A DNA stretch of 38,186 bases from Lachnospiraceae bacterium (GTDB taxonomy: Bacteria > Bacillota > Clostridia > Lachnospirales > Lachnospiraceae), in contig JAGANL010000040.1 of assembly GCA_017624235.1 (NCBI GenBank), positions 1 to 38,186 on the forward strand, given 5' to 3'. Every line of letters starts with the position of its first letter. Position 1 is the stretch's first letter. Under the pieces are notes generated by a model. The model was not told the origin of the DNA, did no database searches, and worked only from the letters and a program-made list of their open reading frames with translations. Below, piece by piece: positions 12,601-21,148 of the stretch. The position numbers and the translations under genes were made by a program.

Positions 12601-13506
12601 TGCAAGAATCTGGTGTCTGATTCTGTTCCTTAAGGCTAACTTCTTATTAAATTTATATCTTCCGACTTTTGCCAAATCATATCTTCTCGGGTCAAAGAAC
12701 ATAGCTGTGATGAGACTTTCTGCGCTTTCCACGCTCAAAGGCTCACCCGGACGAATTTTTTTGTATAACTCTAAAAGACCTTCCTGATAATTCTCAGCAA
12801 CGTCTTTGGTAAAGCTGGCTTCAATCTTCGGTTCATCACCGAACAGCTCTCTGATCTCGTCATTTGTACCGACACCCAGTGCACGAATCAGCACAGTGAC
12901 CGGTACCTTTCTTGTTCTATCTACACGCACGTAGAAAACATCATTGGAATCTGTCTCGTATTCCAGCCATGCACCACGGTTCGGAATAACGGTACAGGAA
13001 AACAGTCTCTTACCTATTTTATCATGGTCAATTGCATAATAGATGCCCGGAGAACGTACCAGCTGACTGACGATAACACGCTCCGCACCATTGATGACGA
13101 AGGTTCCGGTCTCTGTCATCAATGGTAGGTCACCCATAAAAATGGCATGTTCACTGATTTCTTCCTTCTCTTTATTATGCAGACGCACCTTCACCTTCAG
13201 AGGTGCCGCATAAGTAGCATCTCTTTCCTTACACTTTTCAATCGTGTTCTTGTTGACAGGCATCTCGTCCTTGCATAACTCGAAGTCCACAAATTCCAGA
13301 CTCAGATGTCCGCTGTAATCTGCGATTGGAGAAATATCTTCAAAGACTTCTTTTAAGCCTTCATTCAGAAACCATTGATAGGAATCCTTCTGAACCTCAA
13401 TCAGGTTCGGCATCTCCAAAACCTCTTTTTGTCGTGAATAACTCATACGCATGCTCTTGCCATGATTATTGACAACAGGACGTATTCTGTTTTTTTCCAT
13501 TGACAT
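9640..13506 (-). CDS. rpoB: RNA polymerase beta subunit
   Basis: The 1288-residue beta subunit pairs with rpoC. The rifampicin region (494-526) is complete and wild type: D504, H514 and S519 occupy the positions of E. coli D516, H526 and S531. Later motifs such as [10 protein letters not shown] (catalytic lobe) and [20 protein letters not shown] near the C terminus are intact. An acidic tail ends the protein. Two ATGs compete for the start, 13506 and 13500; the GGGGTG ribosome site is 2-4 bases from the first and 8-10 from the second, so either is possible. The gene has its own promoter (13592-13621) behind the rplL terminator. Confidence 0.98.
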   Translation of the reverse strand: MSMEKNRIRPVVNNHGKSMRMSYSRQKEVLEMPNLIEVQKDSYQWFLNEGLKEVFEDISPIADYSGHLSLEFVDFELCKDEMPVNKNTIEKCKERDATYAAPLKVKVRLHNKEKEEISEHAIFMGDLPLMTETGTFVINGAERVIVSQLVRSPGIYYAIDHDKIGKRLFSCTVIPNRGAWLEYETDSNDVFYVRVDRTRKVPVTVLIRALGVGTNDEIRELFGDEPKIEASFTKDVAENYQEGLLELYKKIRPGEPLSVESAESLITAMFFDPRRYDLAKVGRYKFNKKLALRNRIRHQILAEDVVDTTTGEILATAGTKVTLELADEIQNAAVPYVYIQTEERNVKVLSNLMVDITKHVDCDPKELGVTEAVYYPVLAQILEEHGDNPEELADAIVKNIHELIPKHITKEDILASINYNMHLEYGLGNDDDIDHLGNRRIRAVGELLQNQYRIGLSRLERVIRERMTTHDAEDISPQALINIKPVQAAVKEFFGSSQLSQFMDQNNPLSELTHKRRLSALGPGGLSRDRAGFEVRDVHYSHYGRMCPIETPEGPNIGLINSLASYARINEYGFVEAPYRKIDKSDPQNPRVTDEVVYMTADEEDNYHVAQANEALDAEGHFVRSSVSGRYREETQEYPKTMFDYMDVSPKMVFSVATAMIPFLENDDANRALMGSNMQRQAVPLLITEAPVVGTGMEPKAAVDSGDCVVAKKSGTIDHVSSNLIRMTYDDGEREEYHLTKFTRSNQSNCYNQKPIVFKGDHVEAGQVIADGPSTQNGELALGKNPLIGFMTWEGYNYEDAVLLSERLVQDDVYTSVHIEEYEAESRDTKLGPEEITRDVPGVGDDALKDLDDRGIIRIGAEVRAGDILVGKVTPKGETELTAEERLLRAIFGEKAREVRDTSLKVPHGEYGIVVDAKVFTRDNGDELPPGVNQAVRIYIAQKRKISVGDKMAGRHGNKGVVSRVLPVEDMPYLPNGRPLDIVLNPLGVPSRMNIGQVLEIHLSLAAKALGFNVATPVFDGANEVDIMDTLDLANDYVNLEWEEFEKKHKEELLPEVMEYLYENREHRKLWKGVPISRDGKVRLRDGRTGEYFDSPVTIGHMHYLKLHHLVDDKIHARSTGPYSLVTQQPLGGKAQFGGQRFGEMEVWALEAYGASYTLQEILTVKSDDVVGRVKTYEAIIKGDNIPEPGIPESFKVLLKELQSLGLDVRVLREDNTEVEITEMIDVGESDYRYEIEGESRNYDYENESLGSFGYQKQEFDESGELVSSEEDDIEDSDEDFEEPFDEE

Positions 13507-13591
13507 TTCACCCCGTTCTTTATGATTTTCAGCCTATTTGTCGGTATAATCTTTTCAAAACTGCATACCACACCACAATAGTGCACTATCC

Positions 13592-13621
13592 ATTCTACTA
13601 CAAGGGAGAAATACGTGTCAA
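13592..13621 (-). promoter_or_regulatory. Sigma-A promoter of rpoBC
   Basis: Minus strand TTGACA (13616-13621), 18-base spacer, TAGAAT (13592-13597). It lies just downstream of the rplL terminator and gives rpoB-rpoC a transcription start near 13585, independent of rplJL. Confidence 0.82.
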
Positions 13622-13642
13622 GAGAAATTTTCCTTTTATATG

Positions 13643-13675
13643 AAAAAAGCGCAACTCTTTCGAGCTACGCTTTTT
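13643..13675 (-). terminator. Intrinsic terminator between rplL and rpoB
   Basis: A 14-pair minus-strand stem (13662-13675 with 13644-13657, two G-U pairs) is capped by a GAAA tetraloop and ends in six T. It lies 18 bases past the rplL stop. In E. coli this position holds a partial terminator that lowers rpoBC relative to L7/L12; here the stem looks strong, and a new promoter follows. Confidence 0.88.
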
Positions 13676-13693
13676 GTATTCCATATCGTCCAA

Positions 13694-14071
13694 TTACTTA
13701 AGAGTAACCTTAGCGCCTTCTGCCTCAAGCTTAGCTTTGAGATCATCAGCCTCTTCCTTGGAAGCAGCCTCTTTTAATACCTTCGGAGCGCCGTCTACTA
13801 AGTCTTTCGCTTCCTTTAAGCCAAGGCCTGTAGCTTCACGAACAACCTTGATAACCTTAACCTTGTTCGGTCCAACCTCTGTTAATTCAACGTCGAACTC
13901 TGTCTTCTCTTCAGCTGCTGCTGCGCCGTCGCCAGCTGCTGCTGCAACTACAACACCTGCTGCTGCGGATACACCGAATTCTTCTTCACATGCTTTTACT
14001 AAATCATTTAACTCTAATACTGTCAACTCTTTGATAGCATCGATAAGTTCCTGAGTGGATAATTTTGCCAT
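13694..14071 (-). CDS. rplL: Large ribosomal subunit protein L7/L12
   Basis: L7/L12 forms the ribosomal stalk that recruits GTPase factors. The 125-residue product has the N-terminal dimerisation helices, an Ala-rich hinge (about 36-54) and the C-terminal domain with [26 protein letters not shown]. The ATG at 14069-14071 has GGAGGT upstream. It follows rplJ by 76 bases and is closed by a strong hairpin. Confidence 0.98.
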   Translation of the reverse strand: MAKLSTQELIDAIKELTVLELNDLVKACEEEFGVSAAAGVVVAAAAGDGAAAAEEKTEFDVELTEVGPNKVKVIKVVREATGLGLKEAKDLVDGAPKVLKEAASKEEADDLKAKLEAEGAKVTLK

Positions 14072-14147
14072 TATAATTTACCTCCATTTAAAATTGTAAT
14101 TGTTTTCAAAACTGTTTCGTAACTGTTGACCACGGTCAACCTGAAAA

Positions 14148-14705
14148 TTATTCTGCTTCTGCAGGAGCTGCTTCCTCTGCCGGTGCTGCTTCTTCTGCTG
14201 CCGGAGCTTCGCATGCGGATGCGCCGCCTTTTTCTGCCAGCTGATTCATAACACGAGCAAAGTTTGTAATCGGAGACTGAATGCTTCCCAGTAACTTGGA
14301 AAGTAATTCTTCTCTGGAAGGGATCTTAGCGATTTCAGCCATTCCTGCTGCATCGTATACAATGCCTTCAACCACACCAGCTTTGATTTCAAGCTGTTTT
14401 GCATCCTTGGCGAACTTAGCCAGTATTCTGGCCGGAGCGGTTGCATCGGTTGTGGAGATTGCAACTGCGCTCGGTCCTTCCAGATACGGAGCAAGTGCTT
14501 CGTAATCTGTTCCCTTGAATGCGAAGTTCATCATTGTGTTCTTGTAAACCTTGTAAGTGATTCCTGCTTCACGAAGCTGCTTACGAAGGTTGGTATCCTG
14601 CTCTACTGTGAGTCCACGGTAGTCAACAAGTACAACTGACTGAGCATCTTTGATATTTGCGGAAATCTCTTCTACGATAGGCTGTTTCAGTTCAACTTTT
14701 GCCAT
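14148..14705 (-). CDS. rplJ: Large ribosomal subunit protein L10
   Basis: L10 anchors L7/L12 dimers to the 50S subunit and, with L12, represses its own mRNA through the L10 leader. I start at ATG 14703-14705 because AAGGAGGT lies eight bases upstream and it gives the conserved MAKVELKQPIVEEI; an in-frame upstream start at 14741 would add 12 residues that are not conserved and lies before the ribosome site. Length is then 185 residues. VVLVDYRGLTVEQ is the typical N-terminal motif. The C terminus is a low-complexity Ala/Glu/Pro tail. Confidence 0.97.
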   Translation of the reverse strand: MAKVELKQPIVEEISANIKDAQSVVLVDYRGLTVEQDTNLRKQLREAGITYKVYKNTMMNFAFKGTDYEALAPYLEGPSAVAISTTDATAPARILAKFAKDAKQLEIKAGVVEGIVYDAAGMAEIAKIPSREELLSKLLGSIQSPITNFARVMNQLAEKGGASACEAPAAEEAAPAEEAAPAEAE

Positions 14706-14794
14706 TATTTTACCTCCTTCTAGATTTTGTCCGGTAACCACTATCGGTCATCATCGCCAGCAGCCACCGCTATTGCCGATCAGGAGTTTAAATC

Positions 14795-14835
14795 AAAAAA
14801 CTCTCTGTCTTCAGGCATTGCCAAAAGACAGAGAG
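14795..14835 (-). terminator. Attenuator-like terminator in the rplJ leader
   Basis: Minus strand stem with CTCTCTGTCTT pairing to AAGACAGAGAG (arms inside 14801-14835), followed by six T (14795-14800). It lies between the L10 leader structure and rplJ, so it can act as a transcription attenuator. It is also the first terminator met by RNA reading through from the Pel operon. Confidence 0.8.
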
Positions 14836-14940
14836 GTAAAGTTCTTATGAAAACTCTTTCTCCTCGGCAGGCGTTTTCTCCTTACGCATCGGCTCTCAGG
14901 ATGAGCACCTCTGCACCTGCTGTCTTCGGCATGGTTTGAA
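14836..14940 (-). ncRNA. L10 leader (ribosomal protein autoregulatory RNA)
   Basis: The minus strand contains, in order, CCGAAGACAGCAGGTGC, an AGAGGTGCTCATCC segment and CCTGCCGAGGAG, the conserved blocks of the Firmicute L10 leader. GCAGG pairs with CCTGC to close the main helix. The element binds L10-L12 and controls rplJ-rplL. It begins a few bases after the predicted start of the rplJ promoter. Confidence 0.88.
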
Positions 14941-14949
14941 ACCTTTGAT

Positions 14950-14978
14950 AGAATACCACAGGAAGAATGCTGTGTCAA
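14950..14978 (-). promoter_or_regulatory. Sigma-A promoter of rplJL overlapping the end of the upstream gene
   Basis: Minus strand TTGACA (14973-14978), 17-base spacer, TATTCT (14950-14955) preceded by TGG, an extended -10. The TGA stop codon of the DUF4832 gene (14975-14977) is contained within the -35 hexamer. Confidence 0.85.
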
Positions 14979-16423
14979 CCCCGTTTTCCATTTTTCACCC
15001 GATCGGCATTTAAAATGTATTTCCGGCCAATACTCTCTGCCTTCATATCCAGATATACCTCCGTCTCACCGCTTTCAGGATTCTCAATGCCGACCGCTAT
15101 GAACGGCATTTCTCTACTTCCCTCCTGCCTCCCTACCTTCATTCTGACCTTCACTTTCTCCGACATGCCCTGACAGAGCTCTGTCAGCCGGATATCCGTT
15201 TCAAAGCGTTCTGCCACCTGACCGTTTCCATCCAATTGATACAAACATACCGGCCATTCAAAATACATGGGCGCTGTTCCATAATTCGTAAGCCGGAAGG
15301 AAACCTCCGCGTATCCGGTCAGCCTGTTATAGCGAATCGAGGCATCCGTAACTCCATAACGATAGCCCAGGTTCCTGCGAATCTCGTCTACCTCCTGTGG
15401 ATATAACAGCTCTTCCTCACAGGCCTGTGGGCATTTGGGCCCGATGAAGGTCATATGGGAAGACTGCAGTAAGGCTTTCGTACGCTCCTTTTCCCCTGAC
15501 AATATTTCCTCCATTGAAATACGGCTGGTAAATTCTCCCCCGACCGGAGCCCGGTTCCAGATTTGCGGACAGGCCGGAAGCGTCAGCGTCTGCTCTGCCT
15601 CATCGTACACTGCACCCTCCTGAATCCAGGTAAGCCATTCTCCGGTATCCTTTTCATATCCGGCCATATCATTATAGACCCCCAGCCCATATTCCCGCAC
15701 GGCTTCAAAGGGTCTTCGCATCAAAAGCTTCGCATGCGGGAAGGCGTCCAGATAGGGAGTAATATACTGCCTGCACACCTGTTCCTCCGGAATCCTCGCC
15801 AGTCCCTCATCATATTTTACATGCCATTCTCCCCAGTGTCCGACACTTCCCAGCTCCACATAGCAAAAAAAGCTGTCCTGTCCATACTCCCTGCCAAGCG
15901 CCTCAATCGCCTTTTTATGGTATGCGATCAACGTCTCATTCCGATAATCCGGCGAATAACCCTTTCCATAGTCCATATCATAAAAGGAGCCATCTCCGGT
16001 CTTTCCATACAGCCAGTCCGGAATGTCCATGTGTGCTTCTTCCGAAGGCCTGTCACAAACAAACCGGAACACCACTTTTTTCCCCATAGCCTTCCACTCT
16101 TCCAGATGGTTTTCTGCATTGATGCCTGCGAAATCATACTGTCCCTCTACAGGCTCCAATTCCCGCCAGGTTACATCCACATAGACAAGTGTATTTTCTC
16201 CTACCGCCTCCGCATAATCTGCGCTGGGCGCAAATCCCATCATTGGATTCTGAAAAGTCTCACCGCTTGTGGAATAGGAATAATTGCAGTGCTCAATCAG
16301 AAGTCCCTCATACAAAGATACAGCACCGGCTACAGCCAGCGCCGTGATACCGGCCTTTATCATAATGTTTTTCACTCCGTAACGCCTCTTTTCTTCTGCA
16401 ATGCCATCTTTCCGGTCAGCCAT
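14975..16423 (-). CDS. DUF4832/DUF4874-type glycosyl-hydrolase-like protein, membrane-anchored
   Basis: Last gene of the Pel-associated operon. About 482 residues: a basic cytoplasmic stretch, one membrane helix (about 22-42), then an extracellular domain that begins TFQNPMMGFAP, the opening typical of DUF4874, and continues as a TIM-barrel-like fold with YVELGSVGHWGEWH, where a Glu could be catalytic. A C-terminal beta domain with NYGTAPMYF resembles the DUF4832 sandwich. The ATG at 16421-16423 overlaps the DUF4956 stop by eight bases; an in-frame TTG at 16438 is possible but less likely. Role unknown; a glycan hydrolase or lyase acting on the exported polymer is inference. Its stop codon lies in the rplJ -35 box and no terminator follows. 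Confidence 0.8.
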   Translation of the reverse strand: MADRKDGIAEEKRRYGVKNIMIKAGITALAVAGAVSLYEGLLIEHCNYSYSTSGETFQNPMMGFAPSADYAEAVGENTLVYVDVTWRELEPVEGQYDFAGINAENHLEEWKAMGKKVVFRFVCDRPSEEAHMDIPDWLYGKTGDGSFYDMDYGKGYSPDYRNETLIAYHKKAIEALGREYGQDSFFCYVELGSVGHWGEWHVKYDEGLARIPEEQVCRQYITPYLDAFPHAKLLMRRPFEAVREYGLGVYNDMAGYEKDTGEWLTWIQEGAVYDEAEQTLTLPACPQIWNRAPVGGEFTSRISMEEILSGEKERTKALLQSSHMTFIGPKCPQACEEELLYPQEVDEIRRNLGYRYGVTDASIRYNRLTGYAEVSFRLTNYGTAPMYFEWPVCLYQLDGNGQVAERFETDIRLTELCQGMSEKVKVRMKVGRQEGSREMPFIAVGIENPESGETEVYLDMKAESIGRKYILNADRVKNGKRG

Positions 16424-17099
16424 GGTATTCCCCGTCAAATTCCAGCAAAGCTACATCCTGAACCTGCTTCATTCCCTTGATTTTCTCCGCAAACACAAGA
16501 TGACTCCTTTTACATTTTAACTGAAGAGTCATCTCCACATTCTCGCCCCTGAAAATCTTAGAGCGGATTCTGTACCTGACCTTATGCAGCATCTTCTCTA
16601 TCTCATCCCCTGTCTCATCGCCCTGATAATGCACGACCATCATATAACCCTGCTGATTTCCTGCACCAAAACCGGACACGGCAATCATTCCGATCATCAC
16701 CACAGCAGCAATGACCACCAATATGTACATGCTGGCTCCCACGGCAATGCCCGTGGTAATGGCCCAGAACATATACATCAGATCCAACGGTTCCTTAATC
16801 GCCGTCCGGTAACGCACAATGGACAGCGCACCTACCATACCGAGTGAGATCACAATATTCGTACTGATCGCCAGAGTGACCATACAGGTCAATACCGTCA
16901 TGCCAATCAGCGTAATGGCATAATTTCTGCTGTAAACCACCCCTCTGTAAAACCTCTTATAGATCTGATAAATCAAAATGCCAAGCAGCAGCGCTGCCAG
17001 AATATCTGCAACAATGGTCAGTATCATTCCGACAGAAATCGCCTGATTATACATTTCTGATTCCAAAATTGATTTTTTTACAACATCCTTTACACTCAT
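16416..17099 (-). CDS. DUF4956 family membrane protein
   Basis: A 227-residue protein with about four membrane helices (near 20-46, 60-85, 100-118, 120-140) and a C-terminal cytoplasmic ferredoxin-like domain. The family signature NIVISLGMVGALSIVRYRTAIK is followed by EPLDLMYMFW. Its function is unknown, but DUF4956 genes often sit beside VTC and CotH genes, as here, suggesting a shared process. The ATG at 17097-17099 has GGAGAG upstream. It follows the VTC gene by 36 bases and overlaps the DUF4832 gene. MgtC-like or polyphosphate-linked transport has been proposed only by analogy. Confidence 0.88.
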   Translation of the reverse strand: MSVKDVVKKSILESEMYNQAISVGMILTIVADILAALLLGILIYQIYKRFYRGVVYSRNYAITLIGMTVLTCMVTLAISTNIVISLGMVGALSIVRYRTAIKEPLDLMYMFWAITTGIAVGASMYILVVIAAVVMIGMIAVSGFGAGNQQGYMMVVHYQGDETGDEIEKMLHKVRYRIRSKIFRGENVEMTLQLKCKRSHLVFAEKIKGMKQVQDVALLEFDGEYHG

Positions 17100-17135
17100 G
17101 CTTCTCTCCTGCTCCTCCCTGCTTCTATATAAACT

Positions 17136-17852
17136 CTATCGGAAAATTCCGGACAGTTCCTTCCTCTTTTCCAGACACATCGTATACTTGGAATATGCCA
17201 CATAGTCACTGTCAGCAGCCGGAAGCAGATCCTTGACCAGCTCCGGCAAATACTCTGTAAACTTTACCTCCATAATCAGTCTGTCAGGTGCCATGAGCTC
17301 TGCCGTCGGCAGCTTTGTATCAAACAAATCCTCCGAAAGCATACCGGCGCGCACCCTCGAATCAAAGGTAATCCGTACATCTCCGTACGGATAAACAAAG
17401 GCTTCCCTTTCATAATCCACAATCACGGCCGGACGCATCTGATGCTCGATCCATTCCCGATAAAAATCCTGACAAAGCCTTTCCGGCCTCTCCCTCAAAA
17501 ATGCCACATCTCCATTCAGGAGCTTTTCTGTCTCTTCCCTGCAAAGTGGAACCGAAACCTTCTGGATATACTGTCCCTCCTTCCGCTTTTGTTCCAATTT
17601 TATCACACTGTCCTGACAGTCATAAATCCGAATCCGGTATTTCTTTCTGGATTCCACACCGGAAAGCTTCTCTGTATAAGCGCTTTCCCATCTGTCATCA
17701 AAATAGAGACTGCGTATCATATACATCCCGCCCGCAGCATGAAAATCCCTCTGCAGGCACATTTCCAGCCGTTTCCCCAGAATCCTCCTTTCTGCCTCAC
17801 TGATATCGAATTTCAGTTCATGCCGAAAGGATGGTGCTTGGTTATTCTTCAT
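17136..17852 (-). CDS. VTC-domain protein (polyphosphate polymerase-like)
   Basis: VTC domains are triphosphate tunnel folds; yeast Vtc4 makes polyphosphate from ATP. In this 238-residue protein the tunnel residues look present: R10/E12/K14, R47, K71-R73-R75 (KYRIRI), K85/E87/K89, R149, D164/R166, the acidic metal ligand E195 with K197, and the SKY motif at 221-223. There is no membrane segment or SPX domain. The start at ATG 17850-17852 has GGAGG six bases upstream and overlaps the CotH stop by 11 bases; the in-frame ATG at 17888 would add 12 unlikely residues. Context suggests a partner of DUF4956 and CotH. Activity is not proven. Confidence 0.87.
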   Translation of the reverse strand: MKNNQAPSFRHELKFDISEAERRILGKRLEMCLQRDFHAAGGMYMIRSLYFDDRWESAYTEKLSGVESRKKYRIRIYDCQDSVIKLEQKRKEGQYIQKVSVPLCREETEKLLNGDVAFLRERPERLCQDFYREWIEHQMRPAVIVDYEREAFVYPYGDVRITFDSRVRAGMLSEDLFDTKLPTAELMAPDRLIMEVKFTEYLPELVKDLLPAADSDYVAYSKYTMCLEKRKELSGIFR

Positions 17853-19653
17853 AAACATCCTCCACAATTCTGCCATCCTCCAAAACAAAGAAACATTTTA
17901 TGCCAAAATTTTTCTCACTTCGGTTCGATACATAATAATCAAAGGCATACTGCTCCTTTCCAGACTCATTTGTGGCTTTTATCCTTACAAAATACTGACC
18001 CGGCTTCAGCTCATCCCGGTAAACATATTCCGGCGTAAAAATCCCTTCTTCTGTCACAAAAGGCTTTTCAAAGGAATAATCATCTGCCAGTTCCAGAGTA
18101 TACCAGACATTTTCCTCCTGAAATTCATAGGCATTGTCCCACTCAAAATGAATGCCGTCCTTTTTCGGCACAGGAGTCCCAATATAAAACGGCATCGGTT
18201 CCTCGAGATTTTCCTGATAAAGCTCATAATTTCGTTCAATCTCTCCCGGCAATTCCTCGAGCATTTGCTGATAGACACGCTTTGTCACAGGCATATGTTC
18301 ACTGTCAGGATACCGGAACGCATATGCTTCGATTACCGGTGCATATTCCGTAATCATGCTTTCCAGCTTTTCCGGTGTAAGACAAGCACGATATTCCTGT
18401 ATTTTTTCATCCAGCTCCGCTCTCAGACTTTTGCTTTTCAAAATCCGCTGAAACAATATATTTCCCCAGTAATTGCTGATTCCCTTTTCCCAGCCGACCT
18501 GCTCTTCTCCCTCATCAAATATCCGCTTGGTATCCGAAAAAGCCACATCATTATCCCAGGAAAGGAAATACCATGTCTTACTGTTTAAAGGACTGTATAA
18601 AAAGGTATTTCTCGACTGTGTATCCACATTTCCTACCAGAATATGAAAGGCCATCCACGAAAAGAGATTCTCCTTTTCAAACCATTCCTCGATGACATCC
18701 TCGATCGGAATCGAATAATCATTCACATCCTCCAGCATGGCAATCAGCTTACTATGGTCATCATTCCCTTTGATTTCCAAAAGCTCTTCAAACGCCTCTT
18801 GCCGATAATCCGCATCACTTTTCAGCATAATAATATCTTCATAACGATAAAATTCAAAAAAATTGACCTTATAAAGCTGTCCATTCTTATCCAGTCCATG
18901 ACTTTGCAGTGCCCGGCCGTTTAGCTGCTCCACCTGGGTATAGAGTCCATAATCCTGAAACCGTCCGTTGCCTCCCCCCGTCATATCCTTGACATAAAGA
19001 TGTACAAACTGTGTCCGAAGCGACATCATATCCGGCAGCTCCGTCATCAGATCAAAGCAGAGCTTATTGGTAAAGCGAACAGGGTCCTGCTGATGCTTAT
19101 TCAAATTGATGACCTTCTGGTCATTCCACGTCCCTTTTTCATCCCGCAGGGCAATCCGGTAATTCTTCTGTTCATAACGTGTTGAGGTCTGTCCACGAAT
19201 CGTCACGGTCGCATTGGGGATTTCCTGTCCATAACCAAGCTCACCTTCCACCGGCCCGTTTTCATCTCCCACCTGGAGCAGGCCGTTCACCGCATATCTT
19301 TCCACGCCCATCTCCTTATAGTCATAGGCCGAATAGCGGTTGACCTCCTCCCAGGTGTGATCCGTATGATCGGATGCATTACCGGGAGTCACGGTCAGAT
19401 ACATCGTCACCACAGAAGCTCTGTCCTGCTTTTCATACAGGCTGTCCTGATCCCGAATTGGAATCGCTTCGTCCACCTGCTTTTCCATCTCCTTCTCTAT
19501 CTTTTGCTCCGACTCTGCCTCGCTTTTTTCCATAGCGGCTGCTTCCTGCTCCCGTCGGCCGCCCGCCGCGCAGCCTGTCATCAGAAAAAGCATTCCCATG
19601 AGAAGCCAGATGCCCGCACTCCTTTTATGCCTCTGAGTTCTTCTCCTATTCAC
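17842..19653 (-). CDS. CotH-family lipoprotein kinase-like protein
   Basis: Bacillus CotH is an atypical kinase that phosphorylates spore-coat proteins. This 603-residue relative has a lipoprotein signal: basic N-terminus, hydrophobic core, then LMTGC with the Cys at residue 28. It is therefore probably anchored outside the membrane, unlike spore CotH. A charged linker (about 35-70) leads to the CotH domain with TVTIRGQTSTRYEQKNYRI, GLYTQVEQLN and WYFLSWDNDVAF, the last holding the metal-binding Asp residues. A C-terminal beta (Fn3-like) domain follows. I choose GTG 19651-19653, which overlaps the pelG stop by eight bases and has AAGGGGG upstream; a longer frame reaches 19734 but overlaps pelG by 89 bases. 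Confidence 0.87.
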   Translation of the reverse strand: MNRRRTQRHKRSAGIWLLMGMLFLMTGCAAGGRREQEAAAMEKSEAESEQKIEKEMEKQVDEAIPIRDQDSLYEKQDRASVVTMYLTVTPGNASDHTDHTWEEVNRYSAYDYKEMGVERYAVNGLLQVGDENGPVEGELGYGQEIPNATVTIRGQTSTRYEQKNYRIALRDEKGTWNDQKVINLNKHQQDPVRFTNKLCFDLMTELPDMMSLRTQFVHLYVKDMTGGGNGRFQDYGLYTQVEQLNGRALQSHGLDKNGQLYKVNFFEFYRYEDIIMLKSDADYRQEAFEELLEIKGNDDHSKLIAMLEDVNDYSIPIEDVIEEWFEKENLFSWMAFHILVGNVDTQSRNTFLYSPLNSKTWYFLSWDNDVAFSDTKRIFDEGEEQVGWEKGISNYWGNILFQRILKSKSLRAELDEKIQEYRACLTPEKLESMITEYAPVIEAYAFRYPDSEHMPVTKRVYQQMLEELPGEIERNYELYQENLEEPMPFYIGTPVPKKDGIHFEWDNAYEFQEENVWYTLELADDYSFEKPFVTEEGIFTPEYVYRDELKPGQYFVRIKATNESGKEQYAFDYYVSNRSEKNFGIKCFFVLEDGRIVEDVYEE

Positions 19654-21148
19654 TCTCCGTTTCCCCCTTTCCATACACTCTGTCAGACTCCCGTGCCGCC
19701 CGCCTTTCATAACGTTTCTGCAGCTTTTCCGCAAGTCCGGTTAAAAAACCACGGTGCACCTCCTGTATCATCGGCTGGCTGCACAGCACATGATACAAAA
19801 GTCCTCTCTGATAGCGATACAGTCCAAGTATAGACACGCCGGCAAATGCAATGGCACCTGCCAAAAAGCCCACACCATAATAGGTCATGCCCGCCCCTTT
19901 TAACATCCAGGTTCCGATACAGCTCACTGCCATAAAGACGGCCGAATCCACCAATGCCCCTGTATTATCTGCAAAATAGAGCTGAATCAGCATCACGCAG
20001 TTTCCGATGGCATAGAACGCATAGCCGATACACAAAACCCGGTAGATTCCCAGCATATCCGCACTCATACCAAGTGGCAGATAGGGCAGCAGGAAGGTGC
20101 CTGCCAAAAGGAAAACAACCGTTCCAAAAAACTGCTTCATGAAGGTATAGGTCAATTCCTGGATCAGAGTGGATTTCATTTCCCGTTCTGCCTGTTCAAT
20201 ATCCCGCAGCGCCCCTCCGTCATTAAACAGGCTGAAATAATTACGGTATTTCGGGTAAAAATTGACCTCTACCGATGTAACGAAATTGATTGTAGTGATC
20301 AAAATCGACAAAAATGCCAAAAGAGCTGGTATATCATACATTGGCGCCCCATAAAACCAGCCCCTGACCTGTACAGCAATCGGACTGGTCCACATAATGA
20401 CAAGATGCCCAAACAGCCCCAGCGAAAGAAAAAGTCCGGTCAGGACAAGCTGAGGATAACGGTCCATCCAGATCAGAAAACAGGACGCACTGCAATTTCC
20501 CTGCGGAAAATATCGAAGCAGCAGCCAATAATAGACGACAGACATTCCTCCATAAGCCAGACACACAGCAAGAAGCAGGGCTGCTACCGGCTCCATGCCT
20601 CCGGCCAGCAAAAGCAGGGCTCCGCCCCAGCCTGTCACAAGCGCTCCGGCAAAGGTCAAAAGAATTCCCCGATAATCCTTAATTGCTGTCAGATAGTTGA
20701 TCTCCGTCCAGACCAGAATCAGCTCTCCAAACAGCGTCAGGCAAAGCAGACCGTATACTGCAGAAATCCCGGAAAAATACAGGAAGATTCCATACAGTCC
20801 TCCTCCTGCCGTCAGCATACAGGATACGCTGCCCCAAAAGGAAGGCAGAATGCGACGGCTTTCTTCCGCATAGATCTGGTCTGCTGTATACCTGGACGTT
20901 ACCATAGCAAAAAGATTGCTCACAGTCAGAGAAATCAGAAGCGTATAGGTAATCATGCTGTTTAAAAGCTCTGTTTCCTGCCTGCCGGCGCCAAAGGCTT
21001 CTGCCAGCAGATGTATTCCCAAAAGAAGCACGATGCCAAGCAGCATCGGACCGGTGCAGACAATCCCTGCATACCCGTAAGCCCGCAGGATAGACAATAG
21101 TCCCTTTTTGGCAAACATCTTTTTCAGTTCAAATCCAATTCCGGCCAT
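19646..21148 (-). CDS. pelG: PelG-like exopolysaccharide flippase/exporter
   Basis: PelG is the multispanning Pel exporter of the polysaccharide flippase (MOP) superfamily. The 500-residue product starts with the family hallmark MAGIGFELKKMF and contains about 12 hydrophobic segments through residue 470. The ATG at 21146-21148 follows directly on the pelF stop codon, so the two are translationally coupled; AGGAGGTGA lies inside the end of pelF. A cytoplasmic basic tail follows the last helix. Pairing with PelF is the defining feature of Pel synthases. Confidence 0.93.
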   Translation of the reverse strand: MAGIGFELKKMFAKKGLLSILRAYGYAGIVCTGPMLLGIVLLLGIHLLAEAFGAGRQETELLNSMITYTLLISLTVSNLFAMVTSRYTADQIYAEESRRILPSFWGSVSCMLTAGGGLYGIFLYFSGISAVYGLLCLTLFGELILVWTEINYLTAIKDYRGILLTFAGALVTGWGGALLLLAGGMEPVAALLLAVCLAYGGMSVVYYWLLLRYFPQGNCSASCFLIWMDRYPQLVLTGLFLSLGLFGHLVIMWTSPIAVQVRGWFYGAPMYDIPALLAFLSILITTINFVTSVEVNFYPKYRNYFSLFNDGGALRDIEQAEREMKSTLIQELTYTFMKQFFGTVVFLLAGTFLLPYLPLGMSADMLGIYRVLCIGYAFYAIGNCVMLIQLYFADNTGALVDSAVFMAVSCIGTWMLKGAGMTYYGVGFLAGAIAFAGVSILGLYRYQRGLLYHVLCSQPMIQEVHRGFLTGLAEKLQKRYERRAARESDRVYGKGETESE

